From Chrysomallon squamiferum (taxonomy: Eukaryota; Mollusca; Gastropoda; Neomphalida; Peltospiridae): a stretch of 64,000 nucleotides of DNA. Where the stretch lies: positions 27,039,761 to 27,103,760 of the forward strand of contig CM022673.1 in assembly GCA_012295275.1 (NCBI GenBank), written 5' to 3'. Positions 1 to 14,448 of this stretch are shown in pieces (the first letter of the stretch is position 1; the number at the start of each line of letters is the position of its first letter). The notes below the pieces were generated by a model, which was given only the letters and a program-made list of their open reading frames with translations, made no database searches and was not told the DNA's origin. A program made the position numbers and the translations under genes.

Positions 1-175
1 GAGAGATAGAGAGATAGATCTTCAGAGGGAATAAGACAGAGACAGACAGACAGACAGACAGAAAGAGAGATAGAGAGAAAGACAGACAGAGAGACATGGA
101 AACAGAGATAGACAGAGAGTGAAAAGAAAGACACACAGACAGACAGACAGAGGGACACAGAGAGAGAGGGGGGTT
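1..175. repeat. Imperfect (GAGA)/(GACA) purine-rich repeat
   Basis: Degenerate GAGA, GATA and (CAGA)n units run from the window edge. The strand is purine-biased throughout. Confidence 0.85.
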
Positions 176-283
176 CAAAGAAACTATGTTTTATACAACC
201 TATAGCTTCTTTGGTTTTGTTAGGGTTTTTTTCTTCTTTTCCTTTATTGTTGCTCTTATCGATATATATAGGTATGCGTGTGT

Positions 284-316
<33 letters not shown>

Positions 317-1039
317 CATATGTAAAGCAGAATTAAACTTATAAAACTGAAGAAAACACACATTATTATTATTATTTTATATATATATATATATATATGC
401 GTGTGTATGTGTGTATATAGTTTTTGCTTGCATTTGAACCTGGTGTTGTTGTTGTTGTTGTTGCTGCTGCTGCTGCTGGTTCAATAATTTCGTGCCAACA
501 GCATTACTAATCGAGTACACATTCTGCTGAGCTTGTTCTAGTTGCCCGAGCAGCTGTCTGGAAAACGCATTATTTTACACGTGCCTAACACGTCGCGGAT
601 GAAATTTCTACACACAACAAACGAAGCCAATTCTGCCTGCTTCTGTATAACCGGATTGAATCAATATAGAATTACCAGTGCGTTACATCACGTCACTGTC
701 AACAGACTGTGCATTTGCTAATAGCTGTAACTCGGTATTCGGTATCACTATAAACGGCATCGGTGTAGTTTTCGTAACATCGTCGCCATCACTGATGTAG
801 TCTTTGATATATCATCATCGTCGTTGTCGTTGTCGTTGTCACAGTTATCATAATTACTGACGCCTTTATTGCATTTGTTAAGAACAGGAAAGATGAGAAC
901 AGAGAAGATATGATACAGTACTAGTTTATTTTCTTTAAACAGTGAGGCTCATAAGCATGCAAGTATATGCTATATTGTAAGTCATTTATGAATAATCAAC
1001 AGCATACTACTAACATAAGAGAACTGCTTAACATCTCCC

Positions 1040-1135
1040 CAGTTAACTGTCAGTGAGAAGATCGATCTCAGAACCTACCAGTAGTGAGGATGAAGGCTTA
1101 AAGACTGCACCACCCGATTTCTCTAGCATCTCAGT
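1040..1135 (-). mobile_element. Weak tRNA-like SINE candidate
   Basis: On the minus strand GGTGCAGTCTTTAAGCC could serve as a degenerate A box, and GGTTCTGAGATC, about 28 bp further on, as a B box. The sequence is moderately GC-rich within AT-rich DNA. No second copy or tail was confirmed. Confidence 0.25.
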
Positions 1136-1248
1136 GTGTACTACTTGATGTGTTATGTGTGTTTTATAAAACTCGTTTAATGCTTGACATATGATAACAG
1201 TATCATGTTGCAATTTAGGAATCGTTACAAAGTAGTGAGAGAGAGAGA

Positions 1249-1251
<3 letters not shown>

Positions 1252-1293
<42 letters not shown>
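1252..1293. repeat. (GT)n microsatellite
   Basis: A 42-bp dinucleotide run that precedes the long (AG)n array. Confidence 0.95.
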
Positions 1294-1296
<3 letters not shown>

Positions 1297-1351
1297 AGTG
1301 TGTAATTGTGGATGTTTAAGTGTATATATGTGTACGTGTGATTCTGAAACA

Positions 1352-1513
<162 letters not shown>

Positions 1514-2270
1514 ATCAAGGATAGCTGAGAACACGCTAAGGCGGAATGTATCATTCATTCTTTATTAATCATGCTTTTTATCTTCATTTACTGCTAAAGA
1601 TTTTCCTTGATATTAATAAAATGCAATTACAGTTCAGAATGTACTAGCTATCAAAATATATGATATTATTTACAGATTTATTTACGTAAATCTGAAAATA
1701 AATTATCTATGATACATGGACACTGACCGCCAAATGAACCTTACATGTTATGTTTGTTCATATTCACTGAACGTTTGGTATATCGGGTTTCGAACACTGA
1801 CTGGAACGGGATAGAATTACTAATTTTATTGGTCAATGAGTCCTCACATTTCTTACAACTTCAGATGATGTTAAATAAAATGTTGAAAACTGACGGGATT
1901 TGGAGTAGATGATAAATAATCCCATTTCCTAGTCCTATATACTATCCTCCGTTTTCTGTAAATATGTAATGGGGAAATGAATGATATATAGATATATATA
2001 TATCAATAATGAACAAATAATAATAGATATTGACAGTGTTGGTAGGCAGTGTTGTTTTGTAGTCATTGTGTGACGTTATTATTATGCAGTTCTCTTTGTG
2101 TAAACAAAACAATTTACAGTTCATTTAAGTGATGTATGCAAGTTGATGAATATATCGGATGATGCTTACTTTTTTGTGTACAGTATATTTTTAAACGTTC
2201 CGTAAGCATTTAAACTGATGTGTTTTTCATTCTCATCATCTTCTTTTTCTTGTTCTTTACACACTTCTAC

Positions 2271-2286
2271 TTATTATTATTATTAT

Positions 2287-2335
<49 letters not shown>

Positions 2336-2346
2336 TGTTGTTGTTG
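2271..2346. repeat. (ATT)n-(GTA)n-(GTT)n compound trinucleotide repeat
   Basis: Three trinucleotide motifs follow one another, suggesting stepwise mutation of one array. Confidence 0.9.
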
Positions 2347-2582
2347 CAGTTCTTTCAAAATGTTATATATGGGTTATTTTTTAATTTATTTATTTATTGT
2401 TGTTGTTATTTTATTATTAGTAGTAGTAGTATTACTTTATTTGTTGTTGTTTTTGCTTTTGTTGCTATTGTTATTGTTGTTGTTGTTGTTTTATTATTTA
2501 TTTATTTATTTATTTATGTATTTATGTTTATTCACATTTTATCCTGCCTTTATTTCTTACTAGTATTTCTTATTTATTTGTA

Positions 2583-2584
<2 letters not shown>

Positions 2585-2620
<36 letters not shown>
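2585..2620. repeat. Poly(T) tract
   Basis: An uninterrupted T36 run, followed by ATT repeats. Confidence 0.95.
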
Positions 2621-2622
<2 letters not shown>

Positions 2623-3529
2623 TATTATTATTTTATTATCCTCTGTGTTTCATTCCACAAAAAGCTTTACAAACACATTCTCGGTGGGCTTGACTGCTCA
2701 TAAACAATGTGACTAATGTTCTCTTTTCTTCATTATCTCCCCCTTAATCACTAAATCATTATCACGATCCAGACTGCCGCCTCAAACACGTACATAGTCC
2801 ACGGGTAATGAGGCAAATAAAAGCATTAGAAAAAGCTATCACAAAGAGACGGTGAAGCAAGCAGCCACATTTCTCAACCAAGAATTTCCCGATCGTCATT
2901 TTTTTTTTTTTTTTTTTTTTGTTGTTGCTAAAGGCGTATTATGATGATATCTACGTCTAGAAGTTCTGGCTCTTTTCGGGGTTTAAATGCTTTAGTTAAT
3001 TATGAAGACTCCTGTCGAAAGTAATCTGTAGTGTCTCAAAACGCTTTTCGTGCTAACGTGTGTTCAATACTGGCCTTTTTCCCAAGGTGACACTGTTTCG
3101 AGGTAAAGGTTAAGAGAGTCCAGTTAAAGATTATTATAATGAGTAAGAAGATGCTTTCTGTTGTACGTCCAAAAGCTGAATCCTGTTTACGTATTCTCGG
3201 TAATTTACATGTAGTAACAGCTATAAACAAGTGCATATAAATACTGATGATTCTTCTTCTTTTTTTAAATCAAAGGTCATTTTCCGTTTTCTTTTGGTTT
3301 GTACTGAAATGGACTCAGCCATATGTGAAATACCTATTAATTATGCCCTAGAAGTCTTTTTGTATAATGATAACTAAGAAATTGCAAATAAGTAAATTAT
3401 TTCTGAGCTGACATTAAAAAAATCAATTGTTTCACATTCTCTGGTAATTAAATTGCTGTTGCTTAAACAACATCTGTCGACAAGCAAATAGACTGTATAT
3501 TTTCATATCAATTATTAATGGTGGACTGC

Positions 3530-3690
3530 AAAACATGTGGAAATCCACGTCGTTTTCTGACACGTAGATCTGGAGCGAGAAATAAATAAATAGTCCGACA
3601 TGACGAGGAATGAACCTGCGACCCTTCGGTTGTCGTTATCCGAACGATCTAGCACTTGAACTGTAACCCGCTGCCAACAACTAAAAATTT
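3530..3690 (-). mobile_element. tRNA-derived SINE candidate
   Basis: On the minus strand a tRNA-like head can be read: an A-box-like region around 3649-3672, a 5-bp anticodon-type stem TTCGG/CCGAA, then GGGTCGCAGGTTCATTCCTC, which resembles a tRNA variable loop and B box. It is followed by an unrelated body with an (ATTT)n stretch. Loop sizes deviate from a functional tRNA, so it is called a SINE rather than a tRNA gene. Confidence 0.5.
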
Positions 3691-4532
3691 AGCAATCCGA
3701 AAACACTGTAATTTAACTTCTACGCATATTCTACCTTCAAGTTTGGCGTCTTTTCACAAAACCATTCTTCGACTCGAATCAGTGACAACATAACAGAACA
3801 ATTTAAAAATAAAAGAAAAGAAAAGAAATCACTTACTTGTTTCCCAGAGGTACCGGAGGAGCTGAATCGGGTACCACACCTCTCTTTCTGTAGTGTTAAT
3901 ACCAGCGTTCAGTGTCTTCTGCTTGTCCGTCTGCAGCATACAAACTCGCCGTTTTAACCAAGAAAGTAACAAAAATAACGTCTAAAAGGACCAACAACAA
4001 ACATACAACACTATCCTCGAATCCGCTCACAAGCTACATTAGAATCCTCGAACAAACGACATTCAGAACTTCAGTGAGAGTTTCATTAAGATAAATTGAT
4101 AAAAAAACAATCTATATCTCTCTCTCTATACACATATACGTATATATTAAGGAGCAGGTAGTTTTAATAACTGATGCCAGTGTACGACAGTGCGGCGTTC
4201 TTCTCCACGCTAACTCTGCATGCTGTGCGCAGAATGTCGGGCGAAATCCTGATCAATACTGTTTGGGACCATTATTCCAAGCATCGAATTGGCCCGGACT
4301 CACCGCGTTTAATTTATTCCTGCAGAGGTTTGGCATTTACACCAATAATTAGACACGCTGTTAACCAGTGGGTCCAAAAAAGAAACACAAAAAAAAAAGA
4401 AGAAAAAAAGTAATAAATATAAATATATACGAGACTGAATATTGCGTTAACGTGGCCTGATTTATGTATGTTCATTTGTCACGTATATCGAGTATATGTA
4501 TAATGGATTTAATTCGGTATTCTTAAAACGAT

Positions 4533-4644
<112 letters not shown>

Positions 4645-5685
4645 CTAAACGAATGACGTTAGAAATCAGTTTTTGACGACCTATATTAAAAGGTCATGAT
4701 CGAAATGAAAAGGTCGTTACGCAGTGTGATCGGTTGTACTAAAAAACCGATGAGCCCTTATTACGCAGTCTCTGACGTCACTGCTTAAACTAATCACTGT
4801 CCTTTCTCATTTGCGTGACTGTCTCATCTGGATTTAAACTGAATCCTTCACAGAGACTGAAACAAAAACGTCGTGCAAATAATATGGGCAGTTATCTATT
4901 CTTTGACGTCGTTGTCTCAAGGAATTAAGATTTTTTTGTTGTTTACTGTTAGGTAATGCAGCGACTTCACCAATAACAAACAGGAAAACAAAAGTGTGAT
5001 GATTACGACCATGATGATAATCGTAATGATCAAGACGTCGTTGACGATAATTTTGGTGAAGTTAATAATGTTTTGCTAATTAATTTGATTTTAAGAAATG
5101 ACATTTTAGATAAAAAAAAATCTTTGGATAATCCTACTAAGAATTTTTAACAAGATGTCAAATTAAATCAACATGTTATCTATACTGAGCAATAAAAATT
5201 AAACGTAACAAATATAATTTTAAAATGGGTCCGTATTTACCTATATGGATATATGAGAAAGAAAAATGTTAATAATGTGTTCTTGCAATAATTATTATAC
5301 CCTGTTTGCATTAACATATTTGTTATAGTTGTGCATGTATGTCTTTCCTGTACTGTTGCTTATGATTTCGTCCTATTTATTCTAAGTAATAAAAAGTAAA
5401 TCCAGATATCATCTTATTCTTGTCAAATGCTTTCTGTTCTTTTTTCTTTTATTTTTTAAAACTATTTAAGTCGAACTGATCTGGTTTATTGTTAAATTAA
5501 TAACAAGAAGATGAAATATGTGTAATACTGAAATGATGCTAAGTTGTTATGCACTATGAAACGTCTTTGTTATTATTAATACTATAACAACAACTACTAC
5601 TACATCCTCTCCGCAAAAATATTACTACTTTATCTGCTGCAGCAAAATAATTATAACCAAAATTACAGTTATTGCTATTATCGCT

Positions 5686-5880
5686 ATTACTACTACTATT
5701 ACTACTACTACTACTACTACTATTATTATTATTATTATTACTACTACTACTACTATTATTATTATTATTACTACTACTACTACTACTACTATTTTTGTCG
5801 TTCTCATCAACACCTTCATCAACATCATCATCATGATTATTATTATTATTAGTAGTAGTAGTAGTAGTAGTAGTAATAGT
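5686..5880. repeat. (ACT)/(ATT)/(AGT)n trinucleotide block
   Basis: Alternating ACT and ATT runs to about 5791, then after a short unique segment (ATT)n and (AGT)n. It produces a spurious Ile/Val-rich frame on the minus strand. Confidence 0.9.
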
Positions 5881-6170
5881 ACTCCTGTTGTTGTTATATT
5901 ATGAAAATGGTAATGAAGTCTTGGTGTTGTTGGTGTTGTATTAAAATGGTATCTAATGCTCAGTGACATCTGCATTGCAGACGTAATTGCTGCTGATGCT
6001 GTCTGATTGCCGTTCAGCGACCCATGTCTTTTCAGACGTAGTCAAAAGGCACTTCTGTTATTTTTATGTTATTTTAGTTCCGATCGATAGATCGTCGTTT
6101 TTTGAAAATGTTAGAGTCAAAATGTCTGTTCTGTTGCTTATATGTGGACATGATGGTAGATAGTTATAAT

Positions 6171-6173
<3 letters not shown>

Positions 6174-6254
<81 letters not shown>
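6174..6254. repeat. (GA)n microsatellite
   Basis: An uninterrupted run of about 81 bp. It pairs as an inverted repeat with the (CT)n array 150 bp downstream. Confidence 0.98.
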
Positions 6255-6259
<5 letters not shown>

Positions 6260-6400
6260 TGAAATGAGAGACAAAAAAAAAGGACAGAGATGTTAAGTGC
6301 AGAATATCGATCATGTGTGTTATGTATAGCTAGAGATAAGTACAGTAATAATGAAAAAATTAATGTGCATTGACAAAAATAAAAAAATCGCGCTGACTGA

Positions 6401-6403
<3 letters not shown>

Positions 6404-6482
<79 letters not shown>
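6404..6482. repeat. (CT)n microsatellite
   Basis: An uninterrupted run of about 79 bp, in inverted orientation to the (GA)n array at 6174. Confidence 0.98.
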
Positions 6483-6485
<3 letters not shown>

Positions 6486-8749
6486 AGTTTTGGGCGATTT
6501 TATATTTCATTACTTTTTTATATTCCTTACGATTCTAAAATATTTTTCAAGTTTCGAATTTAGTAAAAAATATAATAAAAAATATAAAAATACAATTTTT
6601 TTTTTTTTAAATTTTTGTTGTACTTACTGTAGTTTTGGTGTCTTTGATTTTCGTCAAACATTTTACTTAAAAATCGTGATCACATTTTTATTGGGACTGT
6701 GGTTTTAATAAAGATAAGTAATTATCGTTTGATATGTACAAAGATAAAAATATCTCTCTCACTGAAGCTGGATGCAGATTAAAATAATTATCATTTGACC
6801 GAGTCATATAAAATGATTTCATTATTGTTAGATGTTATGAAACGTAATTTTATTGTATTTCCATGGCTTAAATCTTTAAAGATAAATTTTGTCACTGTTT
6901 TATGTTTTGCGAAAAGTACCCATAAAAGTATTTTTTATATCCAGATTCTTAACATTAAACGCCGATATTTGGTTTCCTTGTTGAACTATACTGCCGAACC
7001 AAAAACAAAATTCAAAAGGAAAAAAAATAAAATTATTTTTAATTAAAGACTAGTTTGTGTTTTTTTAAAACATTTCTCTGTGCCACAGTGTTTGAAGTAT
7101 ATTTATTTATTCTACTTGAATCCTATCTCGTAAAAACGAAAGGAAATAAAAGTTTAAAAAATCGATAAAGTGACGATCTGAAGTGATGTTAAATAAATGC
7201 TTCTTTCCTTTTCTAAAATACGTTACACTTTGCTGGAACTCGATTTATATCGCTCTGCTTTCAAAACAAGTATTCTTTTTTTAACTCCGGACCATTATGC
7301 ATTTTTTTTTCTCCTACTGTATCGCTGCAAAAGTGTTTATTATGGCTATCAGCACCGAAGTTTCTTTTACCTTAGTTCAAGGTCAAATAGGCTGTTGGTT
7401 CGTTTTCTTTTCTATTTTCCTCCTTTTTTTTATTTTTTTATTTTTTTTTGGGGGGGGGGCTTGTATTTTTTTTTTGACAGATTAGACGTTTTACATCATT
7501 ATTCTCCGCTTTTTAGACTCACCGATATACAGTTTTAGACTGGTTCCACACCAAACACACCGATAATTAGTGGCTCTTGAACTTCATTTTAAACATTAAC
7601 CCGAACGAGCAGCACTTAAACCGGTCTAAAACTCCCATTACTTCAGTCATGGCAGCCCTGAAGATAAATTCGGTGACGTGGGATTCAGTGACTCCCCAAG
7701 AATCGAATTATCTGATTTGCTTTTAGCGTGATGCCAGTGCTAAGTGAAGCAGAATTTCGCCAAACTTGCGACTTTGTTTATGGACAGGAAGCGAAAGAGA
7801 ATGGAAATAAACATAACGATTTTTTTGTATCCAGCATGGGAGATGGTGACGTATTGAGAAAGATGAAAAAAAAAAAAAAGTACTCGATATTTCTTCTCAG
7901 CGATTAAGCAACGATGCAGATTTAAGTCCTTTCTTGTCAGCCCAGTTTTACTGAAGTGTCGAAACAAAATTGTAAAGACATTTTTTTAACACGACAGATT
8001 ACAGCGTTTACCAAACACTTCGTTAATTCAACGACGTCCAAAAGATATTTTCTTTTCTTCTCCTAAATCAGGGTTATTAAATATGCATGGTTTGAGCATG
8101 CGAATCTTTTCTACTTCTTCTTCTTTCTGTTTTATTTCTTTTTATTATTTAGAATGCATACGAATCAAACTGCACATCTGATATTTATAAAGTTCATCTG
8201 TACCACAATTCAAGATAACTGTACTGTGCATTATTTGAAGGAAGAGCTATACAAATTTTAAAAAAAGTCAAAGATAGCGTAAATAATCATGGAGAAAAAA
8301 AAAATCTCAACATTCGGTTTGAAAAAGAACAATTTCAATAGGCTGTAAAAGTTATTTTCCTAAAATGGATGGATGGATACTTTGTGACATGCATGTTGGT
8401 TATTCCTTTATTGACATTTACTGAATAAATAGATGTGTGGGATTTTTTTTATTATTATTATCTTATTTATTTATTTATTTATTTTTTTTTTTTATTATTA
8501 TTTTAATTTTTTTTTTTTTTTTTTTTTTAAATATCTCTGTTTGACATTCAAAGGAAAACCGATTTACATATGTCTGTCAGTGTGTGTGTGTGTGTGTGTG
8601 AACATGATTTATTGTTTGAATATTATTATGACAATGAGCTAGTACCAAATACGATTGTGCTAAAATACTTTCTAACAGAAAGCAAATAGGATTTATAAAA
8701 TAAAATAAAAAAAATTTTATAAAATTAAAATAATTTTAAAAATTATAAA

Positions 8750-8789
<40 letters not shown>

Positions 8790-9399
8790 AAATGTTTTGT
8801 TAGTTAATGATCAGTTCTCTTTTACTTTATTTTTTTTCCCTCTGTATTTACTTTAAAGACAGTTTGCTTAGCCTTTCAGAAAATACTTGAATGAATTATT
8901 AAATTTTAATCTTCTTTCTAGTGACATAATATTTTAATCAGTTTAACCACGGACTAGAGTGCATTCCATGGCGAGACGTTCTTTTGAAAAAATAAATTAA
9001 ATATAGACGATCTCATTATTAAATATAATTGTTAATTACGTGTCACGTGTGTGCATGCATGCACGTGCGTTTGGGTGGGTGGTGTGTGCGAGTACCTCGT
9101 TTCGTTATTTTTTGTTTTTGTTTCTGAAATTTAAATGATATTTCTGTTATATGTTTTTTTATTCTTTAGATTTAATTTGTTTTCGTGATTTTTATTTTTT
9201 ATTTTATTTTATTTTATATTATTATTTTTATTTTTTTATTTGTATGGTTTGTTTTAATTTGATTGATTGATAGATAGATAGATAGATATTTTTTTTTTAA
9301 TTTGATAGATAGATAGATATAGTTTTGATGTTATTTGGAAAAGTATGATTGGTTGAAATTAGTATTAAATATACACTGTAAAATAAAATACCCGATCAC

Positions 9400-9402
<3 letters not shown>

Positions 9403-9477
<75 letters not shown>
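9403..9477. repeat. (CT)n microsatellite
   Basis: An uninterrupted run of about 75 bp. Confidence 0.98.
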
Positions 9478-9478
<1 letters not shown>

Positions 9479-9746
9479 CGTGATGGTTTTGATGCTTTTA
9501 TATTTTAATACATTTTATACCTTACGATTTAATATATTTCTTTTTGAAACATTATATATAACAAATAGAAATTTAATCATAGCAGACGTAAAGAAAAAAT
9601 CGTTAATAAAAATGTAAAGATTATTGTAACCACTAACTCATAAACTCACATCTGCAATTACCGAGATGAAAAAGCGAAGTATTTGTCCTTAGGTCGATCA
9701 TAATGGAAGGCAAAAAAATAACTCCAGTATAAGCCGATTTAACAAG

Positions 9747-9758
9747 CACGTGACGTCA
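9747..9758. promoter_or_regulatory. Overlapping E-box and CRE
   Basis: CACGTG and TGACGTCA overlap by two bases. No gene start is visible nearby, so function is unproven. Confidence 0.3.
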
Positions 9759-10607
9759 AATTCCCAGACCGATTTAATTTTAAACAATTTTCAGTCTTCT
9801 GGAGCAGTCTTATAAAATATTTATGGTCTTAGACAATAATGATTGTCATAATAGGCAATATTTAAAAAAAAAAAAATTCTGTTATTTTTCTTATTCATTT
9901 TTATTTTTTATATATATTTTTTTTATGATGGCTTAAATGGAAATACGAAGTCTTCAGACGATAAACACGATGGCTTTCTAGTTAACGAATCGGAATGAAG
10001 ACTCTTAGTTAAGGGGATCGTGTCTTCTTAACGGCTCCTTTTCAGATGCCTGACGGCAGTTAATTAATTTTGACCTTGCGATGGTTAAACATTGCTATTA
10101 ACACTGACACAGATCTTTGTACCGGCTACAACACAGAGGTACGTGTGATGATGCCACATCACTACATCCTTCAAAAAGTAACAAGATGTTTTGGTAATGA
10201 TATTGACATTAAAACTGATAAATTCTTGGGTCGAATTGTTGACGTATTTCTTGTCAAAAACTAAGAGTAGAAATGTAAGATATGTATCCTCACTTTTATT
10301 TTTTTTTTAAATTAAATTTAGTATGGTCAAGAAAATCTTCATTGGATATATGCTGGTTTCAAATGATCGATGATTGATGACTGAGAACAAAAACACCTCT
10401 TTCTTAGATACAATTGACAGAGTTATGACTGGCTGAACAAATAAATATATTAATCTGACAATTAAATTTCTGCAGCTGAACATAAAAGTAGATAAGAAAT
10501 AGGGGTTATGTTCATTAAGGAGAGGTGGAAGAACGGACAGATGGATCGATAGAATGTATGGAAAGTAGCTCAGGCATGTTTAAAACATTTCTTGTCAAAC
10601 AGGCCTC

Positions 10608-10713
<106 letters not shown>

Positions 10714-11204
10714 AAAAGAACCGATGGACTGAAGGATATATACACTGTTTTACTGACATGCATGAGGGAGATAATCTCAGAGATGAATGAAACTGTTATA
10801 TTCGGCACACTTAATATTCTTCGTTCTTACTGTCACAGGGATCGTAAGGAAAATACGGTTAACGGATCTTAAATCCAGTTAACCAAGAAAGAAGCCCACT
10901 GATGGAATTAATTAATTATAACACTTTTCATTTACTGGTAAATTTAACTTGACTCTGAGCTGCTCATTTAATATCAACTTTTAATACAAGCCGAATTTAC
11001 AGGGGTCATATTTTTACATATCCCATACAGTTTACCCGAGTTGATTCCTCTAAGATTACCAGTTACATTTTGTCCTACCAAATACTTGTTATAATAATTA
11101 TATATTAAAAAAATGAAGCCTGTCATTTACTTTGCAAGACTGTCTAGAGAATATTGTTATAATACAGTTAAAATAATAGTAGTATTCACAACAGACAGAC
11201 AGAC

Positions 11205-11280
11205 AATAAAAAATTTAACGGGCTAATTTAGCGGGCTGATGTGAAGCACGTCTACGACGGGCACGCTTTCTGACAGCCCA
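11205..11280 (-). repeat. Dispersed repeat, copy A
   Basis: A 37-bp core (11240-11276) is a perfect reverse complement of 31324-31360, and similarity continues on one side through GCTAAT...CGTTAA. In the minus orientation it ends in a short T run and a (GTCT)n tail, like the 3' end of a SINE or LINE. Confidence 0.6.
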
Positions 11281-11732
11281 GAGGGCGTGTCTGTCGCAGA
11301 ATGACAAACACGTTAAGCTTAAATATGTCTATGTCCATATCGTTACATATGTTACACAGTCATTCAGTGAACAAGCGTTCCTCCTCAACTTTCCCATGCC
11401 CAGAAACCAGACTTGCCAGGAGACAAATCACACATACCCAAGTCAGTACAATTCCTTTCTGCACATCACTTCAAACGTGCTGTCTGCCATTTTATTTTAT
11501 TAAACAAAATAGGTTAAAGAAACAAGCGTATCGAATACCCGACAGCTTGTGTAATTACATAATGAACTCGGTCTACAATACCAACTGTCCAAATGGAAAA
11601 CCAGGTGGAGTTACATAATTAAATTTGCTACATCAGTCATGAATATCTGTGTATCAGGTCTGTTTAACCTACTAGCTCAACACTGGAGATGAAAGGACTT
11701 TGGACCGTCACAAAAGATATAATAATAACAGC

Positions 11733-11766
<34 letters not shown>
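11733..11766. repeat. (AAT)n microsatellite
   Basis: A short trinucleotide array. Confidence 0.9.
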
Positions 11767-11768
<2 letters not shown>

Positions 11769-11989
11769 TGTGATTTTCAAAGATACGCAGCGTTTTTATA
11801 ACTCTATTTAAAATGTATAGACGATAATTGACAGTTGATTAGACAGATCTAGACACCTTGGGCGTTCGAAGCATTTAGCTTAGTAGAGATTACCAGTAGC
11901 GAAGCGAAAGCAAACTGCGACAGAACAACATTCATAATAAAATCCCCTAGTGTCAAAGAGCCAGAGCTTTTCTCCCGGTTACAGGAAAA

Positions 11990-12062
11990 AGAAGACAGTC
12001 GACGCTATTAACGATTTTCTTTAACAAGAAGACAGTGAGCGCCATTAACGATTTTCTTTACT
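11990..12062. repeat. Tandem duplication, 2 x 37 bp
   Basis: AGAAGACAGT...ATTAACGATTTTCTTTA occurs at 11990 and again at 12027, with a few substitutions between the copies. Confidence 0.8.
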
Positions 12063-12589
12063 TTGTTTTCCTCCCTTAGACGTAGGAAACAACGTTTTCG
12101 CCATTCGGTAAATTCGGCTGTTTATTCTCAAAGTTTAGCAGGAGATATTGGTTACACGTTTAGCATATCGATATAAGTAACGTTAATGAAAGACACGAGT
12201 CAAATGATACACGTTAAAGCTTAAGAATTGTTTTTTGTTTGTTTTTTTGTTACTAGAGTGTAAAATATATTTGTATAAGATGTAAAATATTGATAAAAAT
12301 GTTTGAAACTATTGCTTGTTTCCACATACTCACACACAAAAAAAGACCAACATACGCACACAATACATACAAAAAAAACGTCAGAATTCAAAGTAATTCT
12401 AGAAAATCCAATACCAATTTTCCTACAGAAACCGTACCTTGTAAATTCGTTTTTTGTTGCTTTATAAACCTGTTGTTATTTTTTTAATTTTCATTAGGAC
12501 GACAACCTATTTGATGTTCCATATTTGGTGTGACTTTAACTGAAAAATAAATGATTAATTTTAAGAACAAAAACGGAAAACGTTATATT

Positions 12590-12695
<106 letters not shown>

Positions 12696-13029
12696 AATTA
12701 TCAGTTAGAAAACAAGAACTGTGAATTACATTTTTTTTATTACATTTTCACCGTTTACGTAATAATGAAGTTATCAACAATCCTAAGTGAACCTGTTAGA
12801 TACCAGCAGAAATAATTATTTCGTCGACGAAAGACGATTAGAATTTAATAATTTATCCATGTAGTCAACACTTTTAAATAAGTATTTAATCTACATGTAA
12901 TAATAATAAACACTTTTAAAAAAAACAACAACAAAAATAATAATAAATAACAAAATAAAAAGCAACAGCAACAACAACAACAATAATAATAATAATAAAC
13001 AATAATAAAAATAATAACAATGATCTAAA

Positions 13030-13200
13030 AACAGATGACTGCACGCCTAGTCCGCCCATGGTTCAATCCGCAGCTGAGAAATCACAGAGTTAAATCTGAT
13101 GGCTACGTCTAAAAGACGTCACAATCTGCTTAGATTCTGGCAAACTCGACGACTTCACACATTAACAACTAAATATTCAGAAAAAAAAGAAAGAAAAAAA
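13030..13200 (+). mobile_element. Weak SINE-like candidate with A-rich tail
   Basis: GGTTCAATCC (B-box-like) is followed by a unique body containing the perfect inverted repeat ACGTCT/AGACGT, and then by an A/G-rich tail (AAAAAAAAGAAAG type). An A box is not clear. Conservation of copies elsewhere would be needed to accept it. Confidence 0.25.
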
Positions 13201-14335
13201 GAAAGAAATCACCAAAGAAAAACACAGCTTTAAAAAGACTGTGTTCTCTCTCAACTTCGGAATTACTACAATCAAGTTAATGGCGTTGTCAACCTCCAAT
13301 ATTAAAACCAAACATGAGTTTTATTGATCACAACGTGTTTAGTTCAGGACACTTCTTCTGCGGCGTCTGTCGCTTTGAGTTATTTGATTTTCTCGTAAGA
13401 GAAGTCTTATTGTAATAGTCAGAAGGAAAAAAATAAATATTTTATTAAGGCAGAGCGAAGAGATAATGAATAAAATCAGTTTTTATCAACGCAGACGTAT
13501 GGCGAGCTATTACAACACACAGTCTCCTTGACGTGTTTAATTCACACTGATTTAATACATTCTAATACTGATAGTGTCTGTGCGTGCTTGCGTGCATCTG
13601 CGTGAATGAAAAAAAAAATCAGTTGATAAATACAAAAACAAACACACAGACACGCACACGCTTACACTATTACATGCTAACTACTATTCACATAATACAA
13701 ACATGTACATATATAAATATGCTTAGACACACACTTAATAACATATACAGACCTACATTATATATATATATATATATACATATATATGAAGATATACACA
13801 TAAATACATTCACTGAAATAAAAGATTGTGATTATTATTTAGCTTTATACATATCATCATAACAAATAAGTTAGAAAGTAAAATTAACTTATATTTTGCT
13901 ATTTAGCCTATATAAAATACACATATCATTAACTGCATAAGTTTGTAAAACAAATATAACCGTGACATCCAGAATTCAAGAAATTCAAACAGGCTAATGC
14001 ATACAAACTCGGGGCAAGACAAACCAAATTTAATTAATAAAGGTAACTGACAAACTGTATAAATTCACCTCGTTATCTGAAAGTGTTTAAAACGTACAGG
14101 TAAACTGTGTAGGTATTATCATACAGTGAGACAGAAATAAGATCATTAACGCTAGAAAAGCTCTGTCGTCAGTTTCACTTGTTGTTATTAATTAACACTC
14201 TGCATAAATTGCGTATCTTGGACGTAATCCCTTATTTACATAGTCCAACAATATCCACTGAGACAAAATCTTATCAGGGCAACATCCATTCTCATGAAAA
14301 ATAACAAAATTTCAAGATTGTATTTAATCAATATG

Positions 14336-14448
<113 letters not shown>

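Noticed and set aside
3604-3672. Functional tRNA gene
   Set aside because: The anticodon loop is too large and the acceptor stem does not pair, so it is a SINE relic. I saw no other tRNA-like fold elsewhere.
4174-4413. 79-codon open frame in a GC-richer patch
   Set aside because: No domain, no splice context, and its end runs into a Lys-coding A-rich tract.
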